From Picochlorum sp. 'celeri' (taxonomy: Eukaryota > Chlorophyta > Trebouxiophyceae), in NCBI GenBank assembly GCA_010909725.1, contig JAACMV010000027.1, positions 806,001 through 870,000 of the forward strand: a stretch of 64,000 nucleotides of DNA, read 5' to 3'. Every line of letters starts with the position of its first letter. The first letter of the stretch is position 1. Below are positions 1-11,303 of this stretch, one piece after another. The position numbers and the translations under genes are program-made. Under the pieces are notes generated by a model, which did not search any database, was not told where the DNA came from, and saw only the letters and a program-made list of their open reading frames with translations.

Positions 1-654
1 TCGGCAAACACAGACCCCCGAAAGTCCTTACTACTCACATGCCTCCTCATCCTCACAGCATTTGTCTTCCCCACAGATGACTGAAAGTACTCTTCCAACT
101 CCTCCAACGTCACATCAAATCTAAACGGACCAACCAACAAGGATCTCGCATCAATCTCCTCCGCAATCTCCTTTGGATCCTTATCCAACGGCGTCGCCCG
201 CTTCACCCTCGTCCCATCCTCACTCAACACCAGCGATGAAGACCCACCCACCGCCTCCGACACAGCCTTGACCTTGCCCGCCTCATCATCATCATCAGAC
301 ACCTTTTTCAACAACTGTTTCATCCTATTAAAGGTACAGACCAGAGAAATATCCACAAATCCGTCCGAATCGTTGCTCATTTTCTCATGCAGAAACGAAT
401 CTCTGTAGAGATTCGAATCAGAGAAGTAAAACTCCATCTACACACGCAGAGAAGAAATAAATCACATCAGGATGTCTAGAAAAGATCGTGAGGCCAGTCA
501 ATTGCAATTGAGCAATGGCATGCCATGACAATTCGTTAGACAAGAGAAAAAACACCAGGATCATCCCCCATACCTGCTTCTTTATCTTTGATTTGGTAGT
601 ATCATCCATTTTCGTATCAATTGTATAGAAAGAGACGGTAATGTTATGCGCCAA
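1..654 (-). CDS. La protein, RNA-binding (3' part off the window)
   Basis: La-type RNA chaperone, which in eukaryotes binds the 3' oligo-U of new RNA polymerase III transcripts in the nucleus. Exon 1 ends at 574 and exon 2 runs from 437 down through position 1; the intron is 438-573. The join gives a La motif: KSKIKKQ continues into MEFYFSDSNLYRDSFL, then a winged-helix core ending FNRMKQLL. Downstream comes a linker and the start of an RRM (VRMRRH...KDFRGSVFAE). Two in-frame ATGs are possible, at 654 and 609; the later one (MDDTTKSK) gives the usual short lead-in. The gene is cut by the window edge, so the rest of the RRM and the C-terminus are unseen. A La-related protein (LARP) is possible, but the La motif placed directly before an RRM favours genuine La. 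Confidence 0.85.
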
Positions 655-1263
655 TGTGATTCAACTCAGTTATATGTTTCAATGAAAACGCTGCAGCTCG
701 CTGCGTGTCTATGAACAACACAGAGTTTTTTTCTATTCCCCTCTCTCACAGGAGTATCTTTTAAAATATAAAATAGGTATGGATCGGCGGTGCCCATCTG
801 TCTGTACCTGGTTTTCTTTTTGCATGCACCCCTCGTTTCAACGAATATTCAATACGCTTGTATTCCCATCAAAGAGTGTCTTGGATGGGGGTTGATTACT
901 TTTGTAATACATCTGGTTCTGACAGTTTCAGAATGGGCACGTGACTCAAAAATTCACTGTTTTTTTAGTAAAAAGTAATATTTTTGAATATTTATATACT
1001 GGTAGGTGACCAGTTCTGTGAATTGATGGGGCGCCTAGGATGCGTCGGTCGTTTGGGAGTCGGTAGTTGACCGCCCGAGTCGACAGTCACCCACCATCCC
1101 ATGTCTAGTTTTTTCTTCATTTATGTAGCGATTATAGCATCATTATGTATCATAATTATATTCTAACATGGCTATTCTGCGTGCAGGGTGGAACACGGTG
1201 TGGCGAGAGTATCAGTATGGAGCCCAACGCAACGTTTTCCTAAGCTAGAAGTTGGAAGCATTC
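655..1263. other. Divergent intergenic region, La / OSCA-like channel
   Basis: About 600 bp between two diverging starts, presumably holding both promoters. An AT-rich TATA-like run (TTTTAAAATATAAAAT) lies at about 761-776. A GC-rich patch at about 1028-1095 stands out from its AT-rich surroundings and contains short inverted segments. I found no convincing ORF, tRNA or snRNA. Confidence 0.4.
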
Positions 1264-4200
1264 ATGGCAGCGCCAGTGGAGGAGGACAATTATTTATATA
1301 GGGTGCCTGTGGGGGATGTGGGTGTCTCTGGAGGGATTCCTTGGCCTGCTCCAGGTCCAGAAGTTGGCATGATGGGTGGGCCTGCTCCTGCTCCAGAGCC
1401 AGTGGTAGAAGGAGCTCTTGCTCCGGTTCTAGATGCACCAGAGCCGCCGCCTTCTTTATTGGTATGGTATTATTATATATGGATGATGCAATGGTGGATG
1501 CTGGCAAGGTCACCTCACGACATGCAATAATACTAATAATACTGTGCAGGCATTTCCATCTGGGGATGAGTTTGTGTCATCATGTGCGAATTCGTCGTCA
1601 CCCATATGCTACAACACGTCAATTAGTGGGGCTAATATCATAACGAATCTGTGGTTTAGTTCGATTTTAGGTCTGATTTGTTACTTGTCATTTGTACTGT
1701 TTCGAGGCAAGTTTCGGTTGTATCAAGCACGGTTATCCATGCCAACTGTGACGCACAAGCCTCCGGCATTGAAATTGAAAGGATTGTATCGATGGTGGTC
1801 TTGGATTATTCCGGTGTTTCGGGTGTCGGATGAAGAATTGCTCAAGAGTGCTGGCATGGATGCACTGATTGCTGTGAGGATTTTATCATTTGGTATTCTG
1901 GTGTTTTTGCCAATTACGATTGCCGCGATGGCGATTTTGATTCCGATCAATTACACTGATAATTACTACAAGAAATCGTCGCAGCAGGCGGGATTGGAGG
2001 ATGAATATAGTACGGTGTTTATTAGATTGACAATGAGTAATATAACACCAGGGAGTTCAGTGCTGTGGGTTCACTTTGTGTTTGTGTATGCTGCGGTGTT
2101 TTGGACATGCTGGTTGATTACAGAGCAGTATAAAGAGTATATTAGTTTGAGGCAGGCGTATGTTGTTCGGAGTACAGAGGTTCCTGCGTCAGCGATTGGT
2201 GGTAGTGCAGAGGCGTTTGAACGGGAGAGACAGCCATTGATTGCAACGCGGCCGTCGGTGGCGTGGAAGGATGATGCTGGGGTTACTCCGAGGAGAAAGT
2301 CTTTGGAGTTTATTGAACGAACGAGGACTCGGAGTTTGATGGAGCATCACACGCCTTTGAGGATTTTGCATGGAGTGGGTTCTCCAAGGAATGATTCTAT
2401 TGGAGCTGGGTCTCTGTCATTTAATTTTCAAAATGAGTCCGTGTCTGGGAGGGATGTGGATGATTCGACCCAGAATGTGTCGTCTCTGTCTGGGTGTACG
2501 ACCATGAGTGGGTCAGTGTCTGAAGATGTCCAGAGTGCAGGCACCTCTCGTGAGGCACGGCAGGGGGATGCATCACCTACAAAAGAAGAATCGTGGACAA
2601 ACCATGATTTTAGTTTGGATGTGATGGAGGAACCTCCGCAGGATACTCCAGTTGCGAGAAAGCCAGCTGTGTTTCCAGGCATGTTTGATGTGGCAGAGCC
2701 TGTAGCCTCTGTGGAACAGTCGGGTCTGCCATCGCATAGGAGGGCCAAATCTGCGGCTGTTATGGCAGCGCTCGCGACGGATAAAAGTTCTGCTGCAACG
2801 GCTTTGGCCAAGATTCGGCATCATAGGGCTGTGTCTGGTGCATCTAGCTTGTCTGCAGCATCTGCCACACCAAACTCAAAAACTCCATGTGACACACCAC
2901 GAGCAGCTGAATCACCATCGTTGGATCAAATTTTAGAAAAGAAAACACCGAATGGATTATCAGAAATCATTACGGTTGTTGCGGAAGAGAAGGATAGACC
3001 TGAAGCATTCAATGGGGAGACAGAGTTGGCAACATGTGTTGCCCTGAATCCTGAACTATGCGATCCAATTGGGCAGTTGGGTATATCGCATCACTGGTGG
3101 AGCTATATGGCTGAAGCTGGGAGTGGGAAACTCAATAACGATAATGATCTCAAAAAGGCATTTGTGGATCCAAATGTGACTGTGCTGCAGACGAGGAGGA
3201 GTGATTCCATGAGGGAGACGAGCACGTCTGTTCCAGTGAATGCGTGTTTGTATACAGTGCTGGTGACGGATGAGCCGATTGAAAAACTGCGGCTTAAAAA
3301 GTACGATGATTGATGCAGTGCATTCATTTCAAAGAAATCATGTTTTACTTTTTTTAATGTGCCATTGCAGGCCCCTCAAGACGAGGGAGTTTTGGGGTAT
3401 CAATTTGACCAAGAGTCAAACAAAAGTCTCTGATGAAACGTATGAAGAGAGTGAAGACGTTGTGAGGAAAATTGCATGCGAGAAAAAGTCAACAAATGTT
3501 CTGGCCAGTTCGGTCAGTGTCCCTGATGACATTGAACAAGGGTGTGGCACAAAAGATGAGGACTCAATAGCAGCAGGAGAGTCAGAACAGAGAGAAGCTC
3601 TATCCCAGAATGTGTCAGAACGAGGGATGGGAATAACTGCAGGATGGGGCTCCACCATTACAAACCTGCGGGAGTGGTGGCGCCATCGTGGACGATACAA
3701 AGAATGGCGACGAGATGTCAGATGGGCCATGTTCCATCGACGTGCTCGCATCGCGACAAAAATGTTTACAGAGTTATTTGGAGATGATTTCGATGGTCTG
3801 GTTCCAATTTATCCTGCCAAGAGCGTTGATAAATTGATTAAGAAATGGGACAAGGTGTGTGCTCGACTAGAGAGAGCACAGTATGACTTGCAATGTGTTG
3901 TAGACAAGGAGGAGCAGCGCCTGCAGAATCAGCAAGGCGAGGAGGACATAGAAGACGCATCAGGAAATAACTCATGCCTGTCTATCAGTCGTGCTGAGAG
4001 AGATAAAAGGCGTAAAAAGAAGATTTCTCAGCTGAAGAAGAAGATTGCTGCCCTAAAAACTGAGACAGTTGAGCTTCAGGAAATGATTGCAGATGAGCGC
4101 GAGGCAATTCTTTCAGATCTGCCATCAACGTGCTTTTTCGCAACTTTCAAAAGTCAGGAAGCTGCAGCAATAGCTGCGCAGGCGAATCTGAATCCAATCA

Positions 4201-5414
4201 AACAGCGCCTGTTAAACGTGCAACCAGCACCCTCTCCAGATGATGTCAATTGGCCATCCCTCACTCGAAGTTGGTGGCAGAGGCAGTCAAGGCCAGTCCT
4301 GACTCTACCTCTCATTCTGTTCATCATGCTGTTACCCATTGGTGCATTCACTGGAGCCTTTGCGCAGTTGACCATTGCAGTGTGTGGAAACCCTGATGAT
4401 GACAATGCATTCAGTGACTCGTGGTATTGCTCAGATGATCCATGGGCCAACTTTTTCAGAAATCTGGTGACATCGCTGGCACCAACACTGCTGCTGTCAA
4501 TATATCACATGTGCATTCTTCCTGTGCTGGTATACTATGCAGCACAGGCTGAAGGCCAGCACTTTAGCTTGTCTGGACTGGATCGCCGTTGCTGCTCGCT
4601 CTTCTACTACTGGGATGTATTCAATGTATTCCTGGGTGCTATGCTTGGAGGTTCGGTCATTGCCGAACTTCCAACCTACATTCAAAATCCATCATCAATT
4701 TGGGATGCTTTGTCAGCCGCCATCCCAGCATCATCCAATTTTTTCATCAATTACGTTTCCTACAGGGCTCTGGTCATGGCATGGTTCCGATTGGTGTACC
4801 CGCACATGGGAACCACAGTATCATTTTTGAAATGGGTACACATACTCCCTTGGGCCAAATCCGCTCGAGAGAAAGCTTTGGAATCACCCATTAGAAATTG
4901 CAGGTATGGCAGAGACATTGGCATCCCAGTCCTCATGAACTTTGTGATGGTACTGGCATACTGTGTCGTGTCTCCCCTCATTCTGCCATTCGGACTGTTG
5001 TATTTCGTTCTCCTCTGGGCCGTATGGAGGTATCAAATGCTCTATGTATATCAGAGACAGTATGAGTCTGGTGGACAGTTTTGGCCCCTTGTAGCGCACC
5101 GTGTCGTGGGATGCCTCTTCATCTGCGTCCTCTTCACCTCTGTTGTGCTCATCCTCAAAGAAGCATACACACAAGCAGTCCTGATGCTCATCTCCCTCCC
5201 CCTCTACTTGCTCAGATTCGACATGTACATTAGCAACAGATATGACGCCGTGGTAGCACAAGTTCCTCTCATGGCAGTCCACAAGGCAGGCAGAGTAGAG
5301 TCGGTGGATCCCTCCATCTGGACACCACCACCTCTGAGGGAAGGCGCCGAGGGGTGGAATCCAGAATATTGCAAAGTATGGCAATGGTGGGGCATCCCCA
5401 GGTATACAATATAG
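1264..5414 (+). CDS. OSCA/CSC1/TMEM63-type mechanosensitive cation channel
   Basis: Predicted osmosensitive or mechanosensitive calcium-permeable channel (DUF221/RSN1 family) of the plasma membrane or endomembranes. Exons: 1264-1461, 1550-3300, 3371-5414; both introns join in phase, for about 1330 aa. The start at 1264 follows the only ATG in this frame. An N-terminal proline-rich stretch precedes three membrane segments (about residues 98-118, 171-196, 236-256). The cytosolic domain resembles the RRM-like region of the family (VLVTDEP, then FGDDFDGLVPIYPAKSVDKL). The conserved C-terminal 7TM block begins near residue 955 with FIMLLPIGAFTGAFAQL. Typical members are about 700-800 aa. The excess is a low-complexity Ser/Thr/Glu-rich insertion at about residues 280-560 and a smaller acidic one after the second intron. 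A TGTAA lies after the stop near 5444. Confidence 0.9.
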
Positions 5415-5560
5415 CACTCATGAGTACATTATAAACTACATGCATGTAATCATCATCATGATTGACATCCACCCATTCCCAATGACTTTTTGGTCACTAT
5501 CAATGTATGACAAAGCTCTCGTGATCCGACATAAAAAAATTCATTTCCAAATATCCACAG

Positions 5561-5578
5561 TCTCTCTCTCTCTCTCTT
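5561..5578 (+). repeat. (TC)n microsatellite
   Basis: Eighteen bases of alternating TC in the short gap before the DUF938 gene start at 5615. It may be a pyrimidine-rich promoter patch. Confidence 0.8.
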
Positions 5579-5614
5579 TGGGTTGATACAACAAGAAAAC
5601 AACGAAACGAGCAC

Positions 5615-6352
5615 ATGTTTACCACATGTGCGACATTCAAACACGCATATTCAGTACGACAATTTCAAATGACAATGCAAGCGACACATAGATCATTAGA
5701 TACACATAAAGGAGATGACAGCAATAATAAATGCTCAGCAGCCGCTGCAGAGAGAAATACACGCCCCATCCTGGACATGTTACAGAAGCAACTGCCTGTA
5801 AGAAAAGGCCTCATGTTGGAGATTGCCAGTGGGACGGGACAGCACGCGGCAGCGATTGCTCTTGAATTCCCCGAGCTACAGATACAGCCGAGTGAGCACC
5901 CATCAGTAGAACCAAGCCTCATGGCAAGTATTCAGGCATGGACACGAGAGTGTCCCAATGTGTTGCAACCCCCCCTGAGGATTGATTGTAGTCAGGATGT
6001 AACCCAATGGGGCAATGGTGCATCATTACGATGCGATGCAATCGTATGCGTCAATATGACGCATATATCCCCGTGGCAGTCCACTGTGGGCCTGTTCCAT
6101 GGGGCCTCTACAATACTGCAAAAGCCCCATGGCACCCTCATCATCTATGGTCCTTTTACAGTCGATGGAAAACCGACGACAGATAGCAATGCAGCATTCG
6201 ATGCATCCCTGCGAGGTAGAAATCCAGAATGGGGACTGCGAGACGTCTCAGATCTGGACAGCGTGGCACAGGAGGTGGGCTTGATCAGGACTGGTATGAT
6301 TCCCATGCCTGCAAATAATTTCACTCTGGTGTATACACATATGGATAGATGA
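5615..6352 (+). CDS. DUF938 / METTL26-like SAM-dependent methyltransferase-like protein
   Basis: Single-exon gene of 245 aa. The core starts with SAAAAERNTRPILDMLQ and the motif LMLEIASGTGQHAAAIA, a SAM-binding glycine motif characteristic of the DUF938 (METTL26/UPF0585) family, followed by QPSEHPS and a later FVGLFHGA-like helix. Family members are about 200-220 aa, so this one has about 35 extra N-terminal residues, which contain His, Arg and Phe and could be an organelle presequence. An internal ATG at 5669 would give the standard length. The substrate is unknown for the family, so no reaction is assigned. Confidence 0.85.
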   Translation: MFTTCATFKHAYSVRQFQMTMQATHRSLDTHKGDDSNNKCSAAAAERNTRPILDMLQKQLPVRKGLMLEIASGTGQHAAAIALEFPELQIQPSEHPSVEPSLMASIQAWTRECPNVLQPPLRIDCSQDVTQWGNGASLRCDAIVCVNMTHISPWQSTVGLFHGASTILQKPHGTLIIYGPFTVDGKPTTDSNAAFDASLRGRNPEWGLRDVSDLDSVAQEVGLIRTGMIPMPANNFTLVYTHMDR

Positions 6353-6586
6353 TGCATCACATACATCGAGCAGAATGAACGCATGTAAGAACAACACACG
6401 TGTATAGATGGTGATGATATGCTATGACTAGAGGAGTAATTGGTAACCACATTATACTGTGGTTATTACCTGTCTCATGGCCATGGTACATCAACTGCCA
6501 CTCTGGCAGCATCGCCAGGCCAATCCAATTGAATATTATTGAATTATATGTCCTTGTAAAGCACTGATACAGCGTAGAATACAAAT

Positions 6587-7464
6587 ATGAGTCTATCTCG
6601 GGTGGCGATCATGACGCTGATGGTCCTGTCGGCGACATGTTTTGGCACAACTCATGGATTTGCCTGGAGACTCTTCGCTGGAAGAGAGGAATGTGTGTCA
6701 GAGTATCTTCCAGCCAAGCATTGGAAGCATATCCAAGGAAAGTATCCAAAAGACACGAGGAAAGCTCAAGTTCAGGTTGACATTGGTTTTCTTGTGACAA
6801 CAAAGCATGATGTGGAGGATGCCAAGGCAAATGTAGATTTTGGACTTTATTCTCCAACGAATACGCTGCTGAAGAACCAGAATGGAGTGACAGAGGGAGA
6901 ATTAGATTTTACCGCTCAGGCGGATGGGATTGGTCCATGGAAATTCTGTGTCAGGGTGTCTGGTGGGAAATTATTACGTCCTTCTGTTATTGTGGATATC
7001 ACATACTTCTCAATCAACTTTGATGACGTGGATGAAGGGTTTGATTGGGAGGATGAGGATGATGGGAATGAGGATGCTGATGTGGACAAGAGTGATTTGG
7101 CCAGGCACGATCAGATTGTGGATATTTCATCAGGGTTGGCGCGATTGGATAGATATCTGGTGAACGTGACGAATGAGCAGAGGTTTTTGTATGCACGGAC
7201 GGTGCGGCATTTGAAGACGGCGTCTTCGACATTGTCCAGGACGTATTGGTATTATACAGCAGTGTATGGGGCTATTTGTTTGGCATCCGTGTCTCAGATT
7301 TTGGTGATTCGGCTCATGTTTAAAAAGGTGCGCATTGCTTTTACATATTATTGATTCTTGTTCTACCCGCCTGTTTGTATATAATACTAATAATTGTTGA
7401 TGCTGATGGTGTACATTCATATATATAACATGTGCAGTCTCAAAAGGGATTGATGATGCTTTGA
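6587..7464 (+). CDS. p24/EMP24 (TMED) family cargo receptor
   Basis: Type I membrane protein of COPI/COPII vesicles cycling between ER and Golgi. Exons 6587-7327 and 7438-7464, 255 aa. A hydrophobic signal peptide (about residues 6-24) is followed by a GOLD domain with the paired cysteines (REECVSEYL and KFCVRVSGG). Then come an unusually acidic linker (about residues 145-170), a coiled helix and a C-terminal membrane span ending LVIRLMFKK. The last exon codes only eight residues, SQKGLMML, so the tail is FKKSQKGLMML. Without splicing the frame would end in IAFTYY. The classical p24 tail carries FF and KKxx signals. Here a single Phe and KK sit right at the membrane and no KKxx is at the very end, so trafficking signals may differ. 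Confidence 0.85.
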
Positions 7465-7712
7465 TTGATCTTTTTCTGTGGCTTTTTTCATACATACCCT
7501 CTGTATACCATTGTTATTCGTGTTGTAATATGTAGATCTGCCTCGTATGAGATGCCAATATCATCATGGCAGAATATATATACTCTTGTCTCATCTGGAT
7601 AAGCATTGCATTGCAATGATTGCAAGGAAAAAGAGCATGGAGTGCCAGGGCATTAAGTCATGCTACGCTCATCCTTGGATGAAAATAAATGTAATTGTAT
7701 TAATTATTCAGG

Positions 7713-8462
7713 ATGAATCCAATCGTAAGAAGTTCCGCGACGACCTGTGGTGGTCGTGGTCGTAGTAGTGACATGTCAAATCCTTTTTCTGGATTGGGCA
7801 GGACTGCTCAACCATCGGTGCGTGTTTTTCATTCCATAGTAATCTTTGATTATTAGTCTAACCCTGGAAGGTCTGATGTGCAGCATACAGCGGGGAAGGT
7901 TCGTTCCAAGGGAATAATGATACCCACAACAAAGGAAGGAGGTCGAGTGTGCTGCTGCTCAGCAGCACCGGATGGAGGGGATAGAGAATATCAAAATTCC
8001 AAGGACGGTGGGTCCGGATCTGAGGGGCGCCTCGCGCTGGTGTCTGGGTCGAGGAGACGATTGATGGTGTCTGCTTGTGGGGGACTTGTGGCAGCCATGT
8101 CCTTGTCTTCTGGGAAGGCTGACGCGGCGGATGAAGGGTGTCGGGAGTGTGCTGGAACTGGTGTTGTGGCGTGTGATATGTGTGGTGGAACTGGAAAATG
8201 GAGGGCCTTGAGCAGGAAGAGGGCAAAGGATACATACGAGTTTACAGAATGTCCTCAGTGTTATGGAAGGGGTGTGAGAGTGTGTGGTGTGTGCTTTGGA
8301 ACTGGGTTGAGGAATGTGAGAGGGTTGTTGAGGCGTCCTGAGGCGACTGCGTTGGTGCAGAAGATGCAGCATGGGGAGTTGAGGCCAGGAGAGGCTCAGG
8401 AGTTGTTGTCTCAGGCAAAGAAGGAGATGGATATGGCTTCGAGGGCTACTGGTGATGTGTAA
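7713..8462 (+). CDS. PSA2: Thylakoid-lumen DnaJ-type zinc-finger protein (PSA2-like)
   Basis: Exons 7713-7817 and 7884-8462, joined in phase 0, about 228 aa. The first about 65 residues are Ser/Arg/Gly-rich like a chloroplast transit peptide. They are followed by a twin-arginine-type lumenal signal: [12 protein letters not shown], hydrophobic stretch, then a KADAADE cleavage region. The mature part holds four CxxCxGxG-type motifs ([32 protein letters not shown]) without a J domain. This layout matches PSA2, the lumenal zinc-finger protein needed for photosystem I assembly in green plants and algae. BSD2-like stromal proteins share the zinc finger but lack the Tat signal. The stop codon overlaps a TGTAA (8458-8462). 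The neighbouring PPR gene converges 64 bp away. Confidence 0.8.
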
Positions 8463-8526
8463 AAGAATGACATTTTTTTTTAATTTCGAGTATTCTTCTA
8501 TACTATATGATGTAACGACTGCGTGG

Positions 8527-11043
8527 TTACCATTCATCGTCATCTGACGCATAATATCCCTTCCAATGATGGTGTTCTTTTTGATGTGTGCTGTCTGGGT
8601 CTTCAAACAGCGTGTGCATCATGCTTCCCTTGTCATTCACAGCTTCTTCTTCTGCATCGTCATCTTTACGATGATGGGAGGGGCCGTGCTCGTGGCCCTG
8701 AACAAGGTTTTGAATCGTCTGCCATGTGCTCGTTGCTGTCCGCTTATCATTAGACATGAGGGCCGTTTCTCTGAGAACAAAGTATGTAAACACATTTGGT
8801 TGGATGCCTCTCATGATCATTTCATCCATACCTTCGTGAACACCTTGTACACCATACAGTCGTGCTTTGACGAGTATAAGGGCATTGTAAAACCTTGTAT
8901 CAATGGTAATATTGGCTGATTCCCTGGCATGGCGGAGCAGTTGTCTTGACAGTTCTTCCATTGGAGGAGAACATTGGGCGCATGCTTCCATCAAGGATAC
9001 ATAGTCTTTGGCAGAGAGACGGATCCCTGAATTCTTCATATGGGATATGAGATCGAAACAATCATCTATTCTTCCCAACCTCGCGACAACTTGCAACAGA
9101 TTGCTATAATCCTCTTGGGAAAGGACAAGCTTCCTGTTTGCATTGTGCTGCCGTTGCTGTCGTCGAGAGGACTGCGGTCGGTCGAGAATGGCCAAATAGT
9201 CTTCAAGCGTGCGGCAGTGATCGATACTTTCCGCCTTCAAATCTCTCATACATGCATCCACAGATTCTGTTCTACCCAGAGCCCCGAGACATTTCAGTCT
9301 GTTGATCCACACCTTGTGATTATTTCTCATACCATGAGAATCGACTATCGTATCAATATCTTCTAGTAAGGATGTACCGATATCTTCAATGTAGTGGAAA
9401 TGATCTTCTGGTGCGTGTTTTGCCTGTCCTTTGTGGAGTGTTCGCCTCCAAAAATCTTTCCCCAATGCATGATAGAGCGATTGAAGGCATGTGACAACAA
9501 TCGCATGGAATGACGCATCATCTGCATCATGCAATGAGAGGTACTCTATGGCTCTGTGGAAGACGTGGGACACATGCTCTACATCCCCAGCTTTGCCACA
9601 TGCAGTCATCAGGGTCCCCCATGCATGACAAGGTGGGCATCCAAACTCTTGTATAATAACATCCACTGCATTTTCAGCCTCTTTGATTTGGCCCTGTAGC
9701 GCATATGATTGAATAAGTATTTCAATTGATGTTTGATCCGGAAGGAGCCCAATACGCTGCATTTCTCCCAACCCTTCCTTGATGGCCAGAGATCCCTCGC
9801 GACGACGAAGTGATCGACGCAGCAGTGCATTATATGTGGCCGTATCCGGAGTGAGACCTTTCGACGTCATCGTTTTAATAAGAGCATCCATATTCCCATC
9901 GTGTGATGATGCAACAGATGCATGAAGCAGCGTGTTGCAGGCTACCCTGACATTGTCCACTGACGATGCATGCATGTGTGCCTTGCTCTTCTCCTTCTTC
10001 TGATCATCGCCCTGATGTTCATGACTCCTATCATATGATGTATGATGCGCTGTTTCAGAAATATTCAATTCTACCGGAAGGTGCGCCGAAATCGCTTCTA
10101 AAAGACGCTCACACTCTCGAAAAGCCTCCTCATAGTCTTGAGCTGCACACAAGGCAGAAACATACGATGCCCCAATGGACGTCACATCCGCCTCCGAGAA
10201 ACCTTCAGACACATCCAACCATTCCTTCCATAACGTATACAAACTCTGCCGCATACCAGGACGCCCATGCAAACGAACCACTGCAGACCATGTGATGGCA
10301 TCAGGGGTACACCCCTTTTTCCGAACAACATTCCACGCCTTCAACCCTACATCATAATCCTTCGATTCTACACACTCATTCAAAAGTATATTATACCCTA
10401 CTATACTAGATCTCTGTGCCGAGATGGATTTTATATATTTCAGAGCATCCCCTCGCCTCCCTGCTGCACAGAGTGCCTTGACAACACTGCTGTTTGCCAC
10501 TCGCCCCACTGGAATGTTGGACTTCCACATTGTCGACACCAATTTCTCTGCTTTCCTCGCATCTCCCGTAGCTGCATACGCTTGAAGCGCAAAATCATAC
10601 GCATCAGCCACAGAATATGGGTTCTTTGCTGCACATGATGCCAACAGACTCCCGCTCGAATCAAACAATTCAACAGCCTGTTCATTCTCATGACGCCGTA
10701 TCATCCCTCTCATAGACTGCACAAGATTCTTCACTTTGACGAGACTATGGTCACTGCGTTGTGTCGATGCTGCTCGAATGCATGACAAACCCACGAATGC
10801 CGTTGCATCACTAGATATCTGTTCTTTCCTTGTTCCCAGCAGCAGACACGGCCATCTGGCAGATTTGAAACCAGCCTCCGTTCCATATCTATTTGTATGT
10901 AAATTTCTTCTATGTAATCGATTCAAGGGCTCAGTATCCAACACAGTCTGAGAAATGGACAGAAGTTCTTTAAAAACAGACGAGGCATGTTCTGTCGCAC
11001 CAATTGTTCGATAAACGAACAATGCTGCCGTATTCCGCCTCAT
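8527..11043 (-). CDS. Pentatricopeptide repeat (PPR) protein
   Basis: Single-exon 838-aa protein with many roughly 35-residue helical repeats typical of PPR proteins, for example DAYDFALQAYAATGDARKAEKL, GYNILLNECVESKDYDVGLKAW-like and TATYNALLRRSLRR. PPR proteins bind organelle RNAs in a sequence-specific way and act in their processing, stability or translation. The start MRRNTAALFVYRTIGATEH is basic with hydroxylated residues and suggests mitochondrial (or plastid) import. No SMR, DYW or PPR-E editing domain is visible at the C-terminus, which is instead acidic and His-rich (KDDDAEEEAVND ... YASDDDEW). The RNA target cannot be told from sequence. It converges with the PSA2-like gene. Confidence 0.88.
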   Translation of the reverse strand: MRRNTAALFVYRTIGATEHASSVFKELLSISQTVLDTEPLNRLHRRNLHTNRYGTEAGFKSARWPCLLLGTRKEQISSDATAFVGLSCIRAASTQRSDHSLVKVKNLVQSMRGMIRRHENEQAVELFDSSGSLLASCAAKNPYSVADAYDFALQAYAATGDARKAEKLVSTMWKSNIPVGRVANSSVVKALCAAGRRGDALKYIKSISAQRSSIVGYNILLNECVESKDYDVGLKAWNVVRKKGCTPDAITWSAVVRLHGRPGMRQSLYTLWKEWLDVSEGFSEADVTSIGASYVSALCAAQDYEEAFRECERLLEAISAHLPVELNISETAHHTSYDRSHEHQGDDQKKEKSKAHMHASSVDNVRVACNTLLHASVASSHDGNMDALIKTMTSKGLTPDTATYNALLRRSLRRREGSLAIKEGLGEMQRIGLLPDQTSIEILIQSYALQGQIKEAENAVDVIIQEFGCPPCHAWGTLMTACGKAGDVEHVSHVFHRAIEYLSLHDADDASFHAIVVTCLQSLYHALGKDFWRRTLHKGQAKHAPEDHFHYIEDIGTSLLEDIDTIVDSHGMRNNHKVWINRLKCLGALGRTESVDACMRDLKAESIDHCRTLEDYLAILDRPQSSRRQQRQHNANRKLVLSQEDYSNLLQVVARLGRIDDCFDLISHMKNSGIRLSAKDYVSLMEACAQCSPPMEELSRQLLRHARESANITIDTRFYNALILVKARLYGVQGVHEGMDEMIMRGIQPNVFTYFVLRETALMSNDKRTATSTWQTIQNLVQGHEHGPSHHRKDDDAEEEAVNDKGSMMHTLFEDPDSTHQKEHHHWKGYYASDDDEW

Positions 11044-11303
11044 CTATCACAATTAAATAATACTAGTATATTGCATTAGGATATTCACCCAAGGGCTTCG
11101 TGAAAGATATTGGGGGCATGATGATCCGACACAGCTGCAGCAGTGAAACATAAAAAAGGTCCCATGCACAGACAAACACCATGTATATGGTGACGAGTAA
11201 TAATTACTCAATGATGGTTTGATACTCAGGCATGTATGGAATATGATGGGTCTCCTTCAGGCATTGTTTACAAGGAAAAGTCTCAGGAAACGCTATCAAA
11301 CAA

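Noticed and set aside
1028..1095. GC-rich patch upstream of the OSCA gene as an snRNA or tRNA
   Set aside because: No tRNA boxes, Sm site or stable long stem could be recognised by eye.
7878..8235. Minus-strand Pro/Ser-rich ORFs opposite the PSA2-like gene
   Set aside because: Shadow frames of the zinc-finger gene with no ATG context or homology.
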